Below are positions 11,161 through 22,836 of a stretch of DNA of 64,000 bases, piece after piece (the first letter of the stretch is position 1; each line of letters opens with the position of its first letter). The translations under genes were made by a program, and so were the position numbers. Under the pieces are notes generated by a model. The model had not been told where the DNA came from and searched no databases. It was given only the letters and a program-made list of their open reading frames with translations. This DNA is from Luscinia megarhynchos (taxonomy: Eukaryota; Chordata; Aves; Passeriformes; Turdidae): the NCBI GenBank assembly GCA_034336665.1, contig JAPFBE010000033.1, forward strand, positions 2,170,001-2,234,000, read 5' to 3'.

Positions 11161-11750
11161 TTTCCCCCCCCCTCCCTCCCCCCCCCTTATTTCTCTGGCA
11201 GCAGCAGCTCTGTCAAGAAATGCAGCTGGCACACTCCAACGGCTGGTATTTCATTATGGGCTAGAACTTGTGGAAAGAATTTGCCTTCCTCTTGGCAGAA
11301 GATAGCAGGAAGATAGCAGGCAGCTGGCTGGGACGACTTGGACTCTGTGCCTTCTAACTTCTGTTGGGTGCTGGTGGTGGGCTGGGGTGACCACACAGAG
11401 CAGGCCTCGGTGCAATGTTGTGGTTGCAGACAGGCACTCATGGAATTTGCCCTGAGGCAGTCCAGGACTCCAAAATGCAGCCTCTCAGAAAAAACCCCAA
11501 ATGCCCAGAGCAACCCTCTTGGAAAAGAAACAAAAAAACCTCCAAAAGTAAAGCCTTCATCTGTGCTGCCTCAGCTGTATGGCAAAAGCAAAGAGTCAAA
11601 AAGCAAGAAAGCCAAGCCAGCTCTGCTTGGGTGACTCCAACTTAAAAAAGCCCGGCATCTACTGGCCCTGTGATTCCATTTCTGGCTGCAGGGTCTCAAA
11701 GAGACAGTAACAATTTTGGGCACTGATAGATGTAGAATACAATAATGTTT
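11161..11750. other. Unassigned DNA with a polypyrimidine block
   Basis: A T/C homopolymer block (11155-11192) is followed by sequence without a convincing gene. The 98- and 76-residue plus frames lack family signs. It could be more distal CR1 leader on either side. Confidence 0.4.
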
Positions 11751-12420
11751 TGGGTTTCCCAGGACAGTTTAGTACCTTATACAACAGGAATGAGGTTCTG
11801 GAACTGGAAGGACAGACAACTGATGAGGTGGACAGAGGTTTTGCCATGGGCAAGACAGCCTACCCCCTGCATCATGACCACCTCTTTTAAGAAAAAAAGA
11901 AGGGTAGTTGTCATTGCTGACTCCTTTCTAAGGGCATTAGAGGGCCTGATATGTTAAATGGACCCAACCCAAAGGAAAGTCTCCTGCCTTCCTGAGGCCT
12001 GGATAAAGGACATTACTAGAAAGATCTCTAGTCTAGTATGGCCCTCCGATCATCATCTGCTATTTATTCTTCATTTCAGCAGTGATAAGATAGCAAAAAA
12101 AAAAAAAAAAAATCCAAGGGCAATCAAAAGGGATTTCAGGGCATTAGGGTAATTTTTTGAAGAATCAGGATGAAAGGTAATGTTTTCCTTGGTCCTTCCA
12201 GTGGCAGCAAAGGATAATGAAAGGAACAGGCAGACCCATCAGATCAACATGTGACTCCAAGGCTGGTGTCATAGGCAGAATTTTAGGGTTTTTGACCACG
12301 CAATGGTTTATAAAACAGTAGATCTACTGAAACCTTAGGGGATGCACCTTTCTCAGAGGGGAAAAAAGTGGTTTTGCACAGGAGTTAGCAGGACTGATTG
12401 ATAGAGCTTTAAACTAGACT
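11751..12420 (+). pseudogene. CR1 copy 2 ORF1 remnant
   Basis: Decayed ORF1 on the plus strand: NRNEVLELEGQTTDEVD-like text, a degraded VVVIADSFLRALEG (the GDS serine block of the esterase, G to A) and a cysteine/proline block. It is broken by stops, including one at 11955 and an A-run at 12090-12110. It ends at the CR1 ORF1 stop near 12414 (CTTTAAACTAG), just before ORF2. Confidence 0.7.
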
Positions 12421-12539
12421 GGAAAGAGGAAAGGGACAAAACCAGCCTGGCTAGTGATAGGCAGTGGAATGGCACGCCAAAACTTGAGGGATTGAGTGCT
12501 AATGACATCCTTCAGTCTGCTCCATGAGGTGTTGGCTAC

Positions 12540-14432
12540 AATGTACCACACCTGAAATATTTCTACACTAATGCACACATCATGAGGAACAAAAAAGAGG
12601 AGCTTGAAGTTTTGGTCCGATCCAAGAGATGTGATGTCACTGGCATAAGTGAAACCTAGTGGGATGAGTCCTGTGACTGGAGTGCCGTGTTGGATAGTTA
12701 CAGGCTCTTCAGGAGGGAGAGGCAGAGCAGGCAAGGTGGGGAGATGGCATAGTGTGTAATGAAGGGGCTGGAGTGTACAGAGCTTGCAGTTGGCGATGGC
12801 ACGGTTAAGATTCTCTGGGTAATGATTAAGAGAGAAACAATTATCTCTATATAATTATTGGATGTCATTGTGGGAGTCTACTATAGACCACTCAGCCATG
12901 ACAACAACAACAAAGAATTATTCTTTAAGAAACCAAGGGGAACCTCTAAATCAATCACCCTTGTCCTTACAGGGGACTTAACTTGCCAGATGGTAACTGT
13001 GAACACCACACTCCTGGCATAAACAGGTCCAGAAGATTCCTAAAACACCTGGATGACAACATCATGGTACAGGTACTAAGGGAGCCAACTAGGAAAGGTG
13101 CTTTCCTTGATATGTTACTTGTTAACAGAGAGGGGCCCATGAGTGTCATGGCTATTGGCACCTATTTTGGTCACAGCAACTATGAAACAGTGGTGTCTAA
13201 AATGTCTGGTGACAGAAAAAAAAGTGCCAGCAAAACATCAACCCCCTGGACATGAGGAGAGCAGAGTTCAGGCTGCTCTGGGATCTAGCTAGCAAGATCC
13301 CCTGGAAAAATGCTGTTGAAGGTGCTGGGGTCCATCAGGGCTGGTCACTTTTTAAGCACCACCTCCTAAGAGCACAGGAGCAGGCAATTTTCAAATGTCC
13401 GAAGTCAAGCAGGCGAGGTAGAAGGCCAGCTTGGCTGATCAGGGATCTTTTTTTGGAGCTAAGGCCAAAAAGGAAGGTGTATGCCCAGTAGAAGCAAGGT
13501 CAGCTGACATGGGAGAAATACAGGGATGCTTATCACCACTGTAGGGAAAAAAATATGCAGCCAAAGCTCAATTGAAGCTGCCAGAACTGTGGGGGACGAT
13601 AAAAAGAGCTTTTTAAAGTATGTTAATAGCAAAAGGAAGTTCAGAAATATCAGCCAATTACAGGATGCGGATAGTCATCTCATAAACAGGGACATGGACA
13701 ATGCAGACGTGTTTAATGCATTCTTTGCTTATATCTTCAACACGGATGATGGACCAAGGGGGTCCCAGTGCCCTGAGCTGGAGGACCATGGCTGTGAGAA
13801 TGATAAACTCCCACTTGACCCTGAACTTTTGCAGGATCTTCTGCTCCAGCTGGATCCCTACAAATCTATGGGACCTGATGGGATTAATCCGAGAATACTA
13901 AAATGCCTGCTGATGTCACCACTAGACCACTCTTAATGATTTTTGAACAGTCTTGGGAATCTGGAAAGGTCTCAGTTGACTGAAAGCTGTCCCAATTTTC
14001 AAGGAATACCCTGGAAACTAAAGACCTGTCAGTCTCATTTTAGTGACTGATAAAATTGCGAAAATTATTCTGGGACTGTTCATGGCTTCATGAGGGCAAA
14101 GTCCTGCTTGTCAAACTTAATTTCCTTTTGCAACAAGGTTACCCACCTAGTGGATCAAGGGATGCCATTTGATGTACATCTTTTTGTATTTCAGTAAAGC
14201 TTTCAATACTGTCTCTCATAATATCTTCCTGGACAAACTATCTAGCACATAACTGGATAAACACATCATACAATGGGTGAGCAAACTGGCTCACAGGTCG
14301 GGCTCAAAGGGTTATAGTAAATGGGGTAACATCAGGCTGGCAACCAGTCACTGGTGGGGTTCCACAGGGCTCCATCTTAGGCCCAGTTCTCTTCAACATC
14401 TTCATAAACAACTTGGAGGCAAGACTGGAAGA
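12540..14432 (+). pseudogene. CR1 copy 2 ORF2 endonuclease and RT remnant
   Basis: Recognisable pieces in order are TNAH-type endonuclease start, RRFLKHLDDNIMVQVLREPTRKGAFLD (13030-13120), the linker SRRGRRPAWL (13411-13440) and [15 protein letters not shown] then [17 protein letters not shown] (13750-13900). RT palm text ([25 protein letters not shown]) follows at about 14195-14400. Several frameshifts and stops separate them. The catalytic FADD stretch lies past the LTR and now reads FANN, so it is dead. Confidence 0.8.
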
Positions 14433-14437
14433 GATAC
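14433..14437. repeat. Target-site duplication GATAC (left)
   Basis: GATAC is repeated at 15015-15019, flanking the solo LTR inside CR1 copy 2. Confidence 0.8.
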
Positions 14438-15014
14438 TGATGCAGTAGGCCCCATGTAGAGCCTGAACCAAAATTGACCACTGTATGAACTTGCAAACAT
14501 ATGTACCTTTTCAAAACGACATGTAATTTTAGGAAGACGGGGGCTTTGTGATCAAAATGCCCAGGCACCTGGCCAGCAGATGGGTATGCCAGACCACAAA
14601 GTTCCAAAAGAAACATCTGGTCACATACCCTTATACAAGTAACAATATAAAAATGAGACCCCTTTTAGCAGGATTGGATGCCTCACCTACAAGCAAATGG
14701 TCTGCATAGTATTTCCCAATTACTGGGAAGGTTTTCCAGCCGTTCACTGCAATGGGGTTCCCCAGCTGAAGTATGGACCAGGATGATGGTAACCTATTAG
14801 GGCTAATGGTGATGTATCTTTTCTTAATCACTAGCTGTCACCTGTAGTAATTATTTGATGCATTGTTTTTCTATGCTTATTTCTGTTATCTGCTTATTAT
14901 CCATGGAGCTTATTTCTGTTATTTGCCTATTGTTTATGTAATAAATAAGCTTATCTCTAAATAAGTCATTGTTTTGTTCCAATCCCTTTGCTAATCGCAT
15001 TAATAAGCAAAACA
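14438..15014 (+). mobile_element. Solo LTR (577 bp) inside CR1 copy 2
   Basis: TG...CA ends and a perfect 5-bp duplication (GATAC) flank it. AATAAA on the plus strand at about 14940 suggests plus orientation. The CR1 RT sequence resumes directly after the right duplication. No second copy of this LTR was seen in the window. Confidence 0.82.
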
Positions 15015-15019
15015 GATAC
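15015..15019. repeat. Target-site duplication GATAC (right)
   Basis: Partner of 14433-14437. Confidence 0.8.
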
Positions 15020-15424
15020 TAAGTAAGTTTGCCAACAATACTAAATTGGAACTGCTGACTCCAGAAGCAGAAAGGCCCTGCAGAGAGCCATGGACAGATT
15101 AGAAGGCTTGGCAATTACCAGCTATTTAGAGTTTAACAAGAGTGAGTGCCAGATTCTGCACCTGGGATGGGGCAACCCTGGATGTGTGGACAGACTGAGG
15201 AATCAGAAGTTGGAGAGCAGTACCGTGGAAAGGGACCTGGGGATCCTGGTTGATGGCAAGTTGAGCATGAGTCAGCAGTGCCCTGGCAGCCAGGAGGGCT
15301 AACCATGTCCTGGGGTGCATTGGGCACAGGATTGCCAGCCAGAGGCCCCTCCAGAGGGAGGTGACAGATCTTACTAGAGCATGTCATAGAACTATCAAAG
15401 CACAGCTTTCTCAACACTAAAAGA
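15020..15424 (+). pseudogene. CR1 copy 2 ORF2, after the insert
   Basis: Continues RT from the palm (SKFANNTKLE) through NKSECQILHLGW and VERDLGILVDGKLSMSQQ. It fades near 15380 without reaching the thumb. The catalytic ADD is changed to ANN. Confidence 0.75.
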
Positions 15425-15862
15425 TTATACTGTGGGAACATAGGTTGAAAGGACAGTACAGAAGGAAATCTCTCCCGATGAATTACAGCTGGACTGATTA
15501 CTGAGGAGTGGAAACATCTGTTCCTGCTCAATGAGTTTGGGTGTTATAAAAGTGGCTTAGTTGGCCACTAGTAACAGTTTGAGTTACAGCTTAAGACTAA
15601 GAGTCTGCTGTAGTTTGGATGGAGTCTGCTGGCTGTGCTGTGAGGAGGTAAGGGACGTGCAGTGGTGCAAGGGATAGATAAGGTAAGAAGATGTGTGAGG
15701 GGCAGCTTAGGGCTTAGCCAGTCGTGCAGAAGGAAACTTGCAGAGAGGAGAGAAGGGGTCAGCGCTGTGTGGAGCTGCCTGCGAGAAGGCACGTAAAGTT
15801 TTTAATAAAGGACTGGTGGTGATGCCAGTTCAGTCCATCTCAATATAATTGCAATGTTATAC
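15425..15862 (+). mobile_element. Solo LTR, family C copy 1
   Basis: TGTGGGAACATAGG begins at 15431 and the body aligns with 17752-18185. AATAAA at about 15802 on the plus strand gives orientation. TTATAC occurs at 15425-15430 and at 15857-15862, a possible 6-bp duplication. That would put the right end at ...GCAATG, which is not the usual CA, so the right end is uncertain by a few bases. Confidence 0.7.
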
Positions 15863-16261
15863 AATTCAACATGGTCTTCTGTGTTAGAGAGAAAGTTTAG
15901 CTGACTGACATACAAAGATCATTGATGGCAAACATTCTGTATGCCCCACCAAGCCAAAATGACTCATCTCTATTGTAGACTTGATGCTTTTTTTTTAATA
16001 TTGTTTGTGGCAAGCTCTTTATCAGCTGTTGGAGGTACCTTCTAGATTGCATAGAGCAGGATTACTTGAGCTTAGCAAGGCATTTTGGGTTCCCTTTAGC
16101 TAGATACTGGTATCAACCTGTTCCATATTCTGCTTTTCTGGATCCTCTCCAGAATAGTTACCATAAATATACTCTGTTCTTCATCTGTTGAAAATGAATA
16201 ATGGGATGAAGTGGTGGAATAAGTAGAAGGTGCAAGAAAGGCAAAAGACCAGCATGTCTAA
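15863..16261. other. Unassigned DNA
   Basis: No gene or recognised repeat. Confidence 0.4.
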
Positions 16262-16418
16262 ACCAAGACCTGCTGGGCAAACTAAAAGGAAAGAAGGAAG
16301 TGCATTAGCAGTGGAAGCAGGACAGGTATCCCAGGAAGACTATAGGAATGCTGTCTGATTGTGTAAGGACAAGGTAAGGAAGGCCAAGGTGCAGCTGGAG
16401 CTGAACTTGGTGTAATGA
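16262..16418 (+). mobile_element. CR1 fragment (endonuclease-RT linker)
   Basis: Translates with a stop to a linker-like stretch with EDYRNAV and KVRKAKVQLELNL, characteristic of CR1 ORF2. It may be the same original copy as 18196 onward, separated by two LTRs and a deletion. Confidence 0.65.
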
Positions 16419-17715
16419 GTTTGCGTCTCCAAGTTTTGGTAGCAGGGAAGCTGGAAGAGTGGCTTTTTGTAAGAAGCTGCTAGAAACCTTGCTTATGCCT
16501 GATAGAGCCAATGCCAGCTGGCTTCAAGACTGACCCACTGCTGGGCAATGCCAAGCCAATCAGCAATGGTGGTGGCACCTCTGTGATAACATATTTGCAA
16601 AGAAAAAAGTTACTGCACAGAAGCAATTGCAGCCAGAGAAGAGAGGAGTGAGAATTTGTGAGAACAACAACTGCCAACACCAAAGCCAGTGCAGAAGGAG
16701 GTGCTCCAGGCACCAGAGCAGAGATTTTCCTGCAGCCCATGGTGAAGACCAACGTAACCACTGGAGTCTTTAGCTAGCTGTTTTAGAACACCAGCAGGCA
16801 TGCTAAGGTGTGTGGAACAACTCCAGGATAAATTCACCAGGACCTGAACTTCAGAGCTGTGGCTCTACAGTGGGATTAGCTTTACCAGCATCAGGGAGAA
16901 GAGTAAAAGAGTTGACAGCTACTCTCTGCCTGATATTCCAGAAGGTCTTTTAATCCAGAGATTGAGAAGTGAAAGAGACCACCTCTGTAGTGGCTTATAT
17001 ACAGGCCAAAACTGGTAGGTGGGTACAAACAGCCAGCCAATGGGATAATCTTAGGGGAGGAGTGAGGGAAGTGGCTTACAGAGCCAGTTCCAATGAGAGT
17101 GAAGGGCAGGAGGAAGGAGAGTGGTTTACATCAGGGGTGGATACAACTTGGGGAGAAACAAACTTGGAGCAACACAGGGAGGGCTTTGGAAGCAACCATT
17201 ACCCGGATTATGAAACTGAAAGCTGGGTTAACACAAATGCTAACTGCAACAGAAGACCATGGTGAGGCAGATGTGCTCCTGCAGCCCATGGACGTTAATG
17301 GTGGGGCTGGTGGATGCCTGAAGGTATATGTGACCCTGTGGGAAGCCCCTACTGGAGCAAGCTCTTGGCAGGACCTGTGACCCTGTGGAAGGGACCTATG
17401 GTGGAGCAGTTAATGAAGAACTGTACCCTGTGGGAAGAACTCATTGGAGAATTTAATGGAGATCTGCCTCCCATGGGAAGAACCCAACATTGGAGTAGGG
17501 GAAGGACTCCTCTCCCTGGGGAGGAAGCAGTGGTAGAAATGTCATTAACTGACCACAACCCCCATTTCTTGTCCCCCTGTGCTGCAGCATGAAAAGAAGT
17601 AGAAAATTCTGAATCAAGTTAAGACCTGAAAGGAGAGAGGGGTAGGGGGAAAGGTGTTTTAAAGATTTGTTTATATTTCTAATTTATATTATTTTTATTT
17701 ATATTTCTTATTACT
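16419..17715 (+). mobile_element. ERV LTR, family A copy 3, carrying a 500-bp insert
   Basis: Family A in plus orientation from the TGAGTTTGCG start through the CAGCCCATGG tandem unit region to the AATTTATATTA-rich R/U5 side. The sequence is interrupted at 16752-17251. The U5 end is lost or degraded near 17715, close to the family C LTR. The 17314-17592 frame is LTR sequence. Confidence 0.72.
16744..17259 (-). mobile_element. LTR-like insert within family A copy 3
   Basis: The insert (16752-17251) is flanked by GAAGACCA at 16744-16751 and 17252-17259, and family A sequence continues across it. On the minus strand it starts TGTTGCAGTT and has a TATATAAG box near 16995 with ATTAAA about 45 bases downstream, which is LTR-like. 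An 8-base flank match is longer than a normal LTR duplication, so the exact ends are open. Confidence 0.5.
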
Positions 17716-17751
17716 GTGCCTGAAGATCATGGAGCAGATCTTCCGATAAGC

Positions 17752-18185
17752 TGTAGGAAGATAGGTTCTAAAGACAGTGTAGAAGGCATTCTTTCCCAAT
17801 GAATTACAGCTGTACTGATTACCAAGGAGTAGAAACAGCCTTGCCTGCCTGATGAGGTTGGGTGTTATAAGAGTGGGCTAGGTGGTCACAAGTTGCAGTT
17901 GAAGCTTGAGATCCGGAGTCTGCTGGCTGTGCTATGAGGAGGTAAGGGACACGTGGTTGTGCAAGGGACAGATAAGGTAAGAAGATGCTGTGTGAGGGAT
18001 AGACAGGATTAGGCAACCAGGTGACGGACAGCTTGGGGCTTAGCTAGTCATGCAGAAGGAAGAACCGGGTTAGTGCTGTGTGGAGCCACCTGTGACGGAA
18101 GGAGTCAGTACTGTATGGAGCTGCCTGAGAGAAGGCATGTAAATTTTTTAATAAAGGACTGGTGATGCTGTCTGTCGTGTCCATC
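17752..18185 (+). mobile_element. Solo LTR, family C copy 2
   Basis: Aligns with 15431-15856 over its full length (TGTAGGAAGATAGGTT..., GAATTACAGCTGTACTGATTA..., AATAAAGGACTGGTGATG). It contains a second partial copy of the GTCAG...CTGTGTGGAGC segment relative to copy 1 (18075-18140). No clear target-site duplication. Confidence 0.72.
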
Positions 18186-18195
18186 TTGACCTAAT

Positions 18196-18414
18196 TACTA
18201 TATGCTAAAGCACATGGAGGATAGGGAGGTGATTCAAGACAGCCAGCACAGTTTTGCCAAGGGCAAGTCCTGCCTAACCAACCCATTTGCCTTTTCCAAT
18301 AGAGTGACTATCAGTGGACAAGGGAAGGGCTGCAGATGTCATTTATCTCGACAGCTGTAAGGTCTTTGACATGGTCTCCCACAACACCCTTTTTTCTAAA
18401 TTGGAGAGATGGAT
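18196..18414 (+). pseudogene. CR1 copy 3 RT, first piece
   Basis: RT fingers to palm, including GRAADVIYLDSCKVFD with the first catalytic Asp, interrupted by frameshifts. It ends at the TGGAT duplication. Confidence 0.8.
18410..18414. repeat. Target-site duplication TGGAT (left)
   Basis: Repeated at 19150-19154 around the family D LTR. Confidence 0.85.
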
Positions 18415-19149
18415 TGTGTTGGGTCGATGTGGCCAGAAATGTGTATTCTATCACCATCTGTTAAAACCGGGTGGGGCAGTGATTCCTTATCTCTGTGCCA
18501 CATACCATCTGCTAATGGTCAATCTTTAAGACAAGATGGGGCAATCATCTTTATCTTTTCCACAACCCATCCTCACTCCAGGAAGACATCATCTGCTGAT
18601 GGCCTATTAAGTCCCACTGTATGACTGATAAAATTACATCATCCCATTGGGAGATGCTCCAGCCAGGGGGAGGAACCAAGCCTTTCCTACCTAGATAAAA
18701 ACTGAGCTGTTGGGGACAGCAAGTTATCCATTTTTCCACTGGATTCCAGAGGAGAAGCTGGACCTTTCCACATCATCCCTGGACTTTTGGAGGAAGGCTG
18801 AACCCTTCTACAGGAGCACTGCTTCAGGTGAACCACATCTGCCACTGCAGGAGGACTGTAGCCACCATTTGATCAGACTGTTACCAACACCCTGACTGAC
18901 AGGGTGTCAGGTTGTATTCTGACTCTGTCAGGGTTGGGATTGGTTTTTTTGGGGTTTTTTTTGGTTTTTTTTGTAATACTGTATTTTAATTTTCCCAGTA
19001 AAGAACTGTTATTTTTAATTCCCATATCTTTGCCTGAGAGCCCCTTAGTTTCAAATTTATAATAATTTGGAGGGAAGGGGTTTGCATTCTCCATTTCAGA
19101 GAGAAGCTTCTTCCTTCATTGGCAGATACCTGTCCTTAAAACCAGGACA
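18415..19149 (+). mobile_element. Solo LTR, family D copy 1 (735 bp)
   Basis: Begins TGTGTTGGGTCGATG and ends AACCAGGACA, with a perfect TGGAT duplication. It is related to 36168-37016 in the other orientation. A GT-rich stretch (18940-18975) precedes the R/U5 part. Frames inside are not genes. Confidence 0.87.
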
Positions 19150-19154
19150 TGGAT
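19150..19154. repeat. Target-site duplication TGGAT (right)
   Basis: Partner of 18410-18414. Confidence 0.85.
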
Positions 19155-19246
19155 TCGATGGGTGGACTGTTAGATGGAGAAGGAAGTGGTTTGACAGTTG
19201 CGTTAATAAGGTAAAGGTCAATGGCTCAGAGTCCCAATGTACATTG

Positions 19247-19251
19247 GTGAC
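19247..19251. repeat. Target-site duplication GTGAC (left)
   Basis: Repeated at 19664-19668 around the family E LTR. Confidence 0.87.
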
Positions 19252-19663
19252 TGTCTTGGTTCCAGCCAGGACAGGGTTAATTTTTGCAGTGGCCAAGAGG
19301 GGGTATTGCTAGAACCATTTTATACCACTTTATGTCATTTTCTGGTGAAGGGGTCCCCTTCCAGGTCGGAGTTGTGTGGTGGCAATTCATGTATTGCTAG
19401 TTTCCACGTGGTGAGCAGTTGTGATCATTCACCTCTCTTGTACCCTCTGTAATTAATATTGTTGCTGTTACTATTTGTTTTCTTATTTCATTCCTCTTTC
19501 CAGTAAGTTGTTCTTATCTCAACTGATGATCTTTACCTTTTGTGCCTCCAATTCTCCTCTCCAGTGTGCTGCAGAGGGGATGGGAGAGGGAGCGAGTAGT
19601 GTATAGTTTGGAGTGTTTCAGGGGGAGCACTAAATTGGGGAATACCATTTCTAAACCAAGACA
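19252..19663 (+). mobile_element. Solo LTR, family E (412 bp)
   Basis: Has an 8-bp perfect terminal inverted repeat (TGTCTTGG ... CCAAGACA) and a GTGAC duplication. The TGTCTTGGTTCCAGCCAGGA start is a well-known bird LTR type. Orientation by the usual family start is plus. Confidence 0.88.
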
Positions 19664-19668
19664 GTGAC
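19664..19668. repeat. Target-site duplication GTGAC (right)
   Basis: Partner of 19247-19251. Confidence 0.87.
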
Positions 19669-20577
19669 AAATGGAGTACTCTAGGGGTCTGTATTGGGAC
19701 CAGTACTGTTTAATGTCTTCATCAATGACATAGAGAGTGAGATTGAGTACACCCTCAGGAAGTTTGCAGATGACAGACACTCCTGAAAGACAGGATGCCA
19801 TGCAGAGGGACCTGGACTAGCTGGAGAAGTGGATCCATGAGAATCTCATAAGGTTCAACAGGTCTAAATGCAAGGTGTTGAACATGGGGCAGAGCAACCC
19901 CAGACATGAGAACAGACTGGGATATGAGCTTATTGAAAGTGGCCCTGCCAAGAAGGACTTGGGAGTTCTAGTGGATGAAAATCTGGGCAAGAGCCAACAG
20001 TGTGTGTTCACAGCCCAGATGGGCAACTGCATCCTTGGCTGTATAAAGAGAAGCATGGCCAGAAGGTCAAGAGAGGTGGTTATCCCCCTCTACTTTGCCC
20101 TCATGACACCCCACTTGGAGTACTGCATCCAGCTCTGGGATCGTCAGCACAAGAAAACGTAGACCTGTTAGAGCAGGTCTACAAGAGGGCCATGAAAATG
20201 ATGAAAGGGCTGGAGCATCTCTTCTACCAAGACAGGCTGAGAGGGATGGGGTTGTTCAGCCTGGAGAAAAGAAGACTCCAGGGAGACCTCATTGTGGTTG
20301 TGGTCTTCCAGTACCTGAAGGGGGCTTATAAAAAAGAGGAAGGTCCACATGGGCAGATAGTAATAGAACAAGAGGCAACATTTTTCAACTAAAAGAGGGT
20401 AGATTTACATTAGATATCAGGAAGAAATTCTTTACTGTGAGGGTGGTGAGACACTGGCTCAGGTTGCCCAGGGAAGTTGTGGGTTCCCCATCCCTGGAGA
20501 TGTTCAAGGCCAGGTTGGATGGGGCCCTGATCAACCTGGTCTAGTGGAAGGTGTCCCTGCCCATGACAGGGAAGTGG
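19669..20577 (+). pseudogene. CR1 copy 3 RT and thumb, last piece
   Basis: Continues RT after the second insert: [11 protein letters not shown], then FADD-like text disrupted by a frameshift near 19765, NRSKCKVLNMGQSN, ESGPAKKDLGVLVDENLGKSQQC, IPLYFALMTPHLEYC and the thumb [21 protein letters not shown]. At least three frameshifts are present. It ends near 20577 without the 3' tail. Confidence 0.85.
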
Positions 20578-21056
20578 AAGCTACCACAGACAGGTGGTCT
20601 TACATAAGCTATATTAGAATCTTTGCTTGTGCTGAGGCAGGAAATTTCTCTTTGAGCAGGAGGGGCAGAGTCCCCTTTTTATGTGGCTCATGATTTTTCT
20701 AGCCAACTCTTAGATTGCATTTTAGACCTGGCTACTGAAGATTTTCTGAAAAACAAGATGAAAGGGGAAAGGAATAACCATTCTCTGCCACCCAAAACGA
20801 GGAGGAGGGAGAAAATTACCTGACAAAAATATCCTTTCCTTCAGGTGACTCTTCCAAGGGTTTGGTTTATCTGATGTAGTTCTACATGTATAAAAATCCA
20901 CATAATTTAGCCTCATTTGACAAGCTTCTGTCTATGCTGGTTGGAAAAAAAGATCTGCTTCCCAAAACATATTTAGGTTGGCTAAAAAAAAATGGAGTTT
21001 TTCCTTCTGCGGCATTTGTTGTTCCTTAGGTCTTTGTTGTTAATGAAATAGCCTGA
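20578..21056. other. Unassigned DNA
   Basis: No gene or recognised repeat. Confidence 0.4.
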
Positions 21057-21702
21057 TGCTCGATGTCACTGCCCGAGGTGTCTCCTTAGACCCGAGATCA
21101 CCTCGGGAGGACATAAAGGTTGTTTAAATCCTATTTTTTCCCCAAGCCAGCGATGAGATATTGCAGGAGATGGTTTTCAAGGCTTCAAGGATTGTTTATT
21201 GTTTCTTGTCTCAGGAACTCTTTGCCCAGCTAACAGCAGTCTTCTCTGCCAGGCATCCAGGATGGAATCTGCCTGGTGAAGGCAGGGCTTATCTTATATA
21301 GTCTACATTATGTGCTACATGTTTATAACAATTTTCCAATACAATACAGTCTCGTTAAACAGTCCAGCTCTGACCCCATCCAATCTAAAAGTGCCAGCAT
21401 GGATGACACGGAGAAGAAGGAGAAAGAGGTATCCACACCCCCGAATTCTCCATCTTGGACACGTGTCCCTTATCATAAACATTCCCAAAAGTCTATTTAT
21501 CTACGTTCTAACAACCTAATTTACACTTTACTAATTTTGGTGGCTTGTTTCCATTCCCTCTGTGTTGGTAATTTCCCCCAGGGGTTTGAATTCAGTGCCT
21601 GAGACACCAGGGTCTCACTCAGGTGTCTTTGAGACCCTTGCCAGGGGGGTTTTGAGACCCCCAGGGAGGCCAGAGGATTATTCTGGGCTCCCACATCCAG
21701 CA
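21057..21702 (-). mobile_element. Solo LTR, family F (646 bp)
   Basis: The ends form an imperfect inverted repeat (TGCTCGATGT ... ACATCCAGCA, one mismatch in ten). The minus strand has TATATAAG near 21295 and AATAAA near 21200, in the right order for an LTR. Flanks CCTGA and CTTCA could be a decayed 5-bp duplication. Confidence 0.7.
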
Positions 21703-21813
21703 CTTCATCTTTAGCTGTGAGAAAGCAGGCGATACAGTATAGTAACAGCTGCTTGAAAATACTTGGTATCTGTGCACTTAACCATTTGCTACAGTGCGAG
21801 CTGTAAAGTTAAG

Positions 21814-22836
21814 TGTAGTGGCTTGACCCTGGCTTGATGCTAGGCACCCAGCAGAGCCACTCTCTCATTCTCCTCTGCAACTGGACAAGGGAGAGAAAAT
21901 ATAACAAAGGGTTCATGAGGTAAGGACAGAGAAAGATCACTCACCGAATACAGTCATGGGCAAAACAGACTCAAGTTAGGGATATTAATTGAATTTATTA
22001 CTAACAAAATCAGAGCAGGATGATAAGTAAAATAAATCTTAAAAACACCTTCCTCCCCACCCCTTATCACATGTTGTTTCTGCTGCTGCTCAGGGAGAAG
22101 AGTCCTTTCCATGCTCCAGTGTAGGGGTACCTTTCACAGGAGAGTTCTCCACAAATTCCTCCAATGTGAGTCCATCCCATAGGCAACAATTCTCTACAAA
22201 CTGCTGCCCGTGGATTGCTCTTCCATGGAGTGCAGTCCTTCAGGAATAGCCTGCTCCAGCATAGGACTCCCACAGGGTCACAAATCCTACCAGGAAACCT
22301 GTTGCAGCATGGGCTCCTTCACAAGTCTGCAGGTCCCTGCCTGGAGCCTGCTCCAGTATGGGTTTCTCACAAGTTTGCATCTCTCTCTTGGGCAGCTACC
22401 TGCTCTGGCATGGGGCTTCTCTATGCACTGCAAGTGGATCTCTGTATTCCCATGGTCTTCCATGGGCTGCAGGGGCACAGCTGCTTCATCATGGTCTGCA
22501 CCATAGGCTGCAGGAGACTCACTGCTCTGGCACCTGGAGCACCCCTTCCTCCTCCTCCTGCACTGACCTTGGCATCTAGAGTTGTTCCTCTCACATATTC
22601 TCACCCCACTCTTTTCTGACCACAATTACATCTGTGCCAAAAACTTTTTTTTTTTCCTTCTTAAATGTTATCACAGAGGCATTACCAACATTTAGACTTG
22701 GCCCAGCCTTGGCCAGCAGCCTGTCTGTCCTGGAGGCACCAGGGATGGCCTCTGCTGGGCATGGAGGCAGCTTCTCACAGAAGCCACCCCTGTAGCCCCC
22801 GCCACTACCAAAATCTGGCCATGCAAACCAAATACA
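21814..22836 (-). mobile_element. Solo ERV LTR, family A copy 4 (full length)
   Basis: Full family A on the minus strand from TGTATTTGGTTTGCATGG to ...GCCACTACA (1023 bp). Flanks TTAAG and TTAGG may be a once-mutated 5-bp duplication. AATAAA on the minus strand lies near 21990. The tandem GCTGCAGG-type units are at about 22200-22520. Confidence 0.82.

Larger units (their letters stand above)
11751..15430 (+). mobile_element. CR1 LINE copy 2, old, split by a solo LTR
   Basis: Plus-strand CR1 in the order ORF1 remnant (11751-12420), ORF2 endonuclease (about 12540-13490), RT (13500-14437), insert, and RT/thumb (15020-15420). It has no 3' tail: it is cut where another LTR starts at 15431. Frames are broken many times. 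The endonuclease start (HLKYFYTNAH-like) matches the copy at 37-39.8 kb, so both belong to one older subfamily. Confidence 0.85.
18196..20577 (+). mobile_element. CR1 LINE copy 3, split by two solo LTRs
   Basis: The RT portion starts at 18196 (MEDREVIQDSQ, FAKGKSCLTN, DVIYLDSCKVFD). It is cut at 18415 and resumes at 19155 (FDGWTVRW). It is cut again at 19252 and resumes at 19669 ([21 protein letters not shown] RT text), ending with the thumb at about 20577. It lacks the CR1 3' terminal repeat. Confidence 0.88.
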
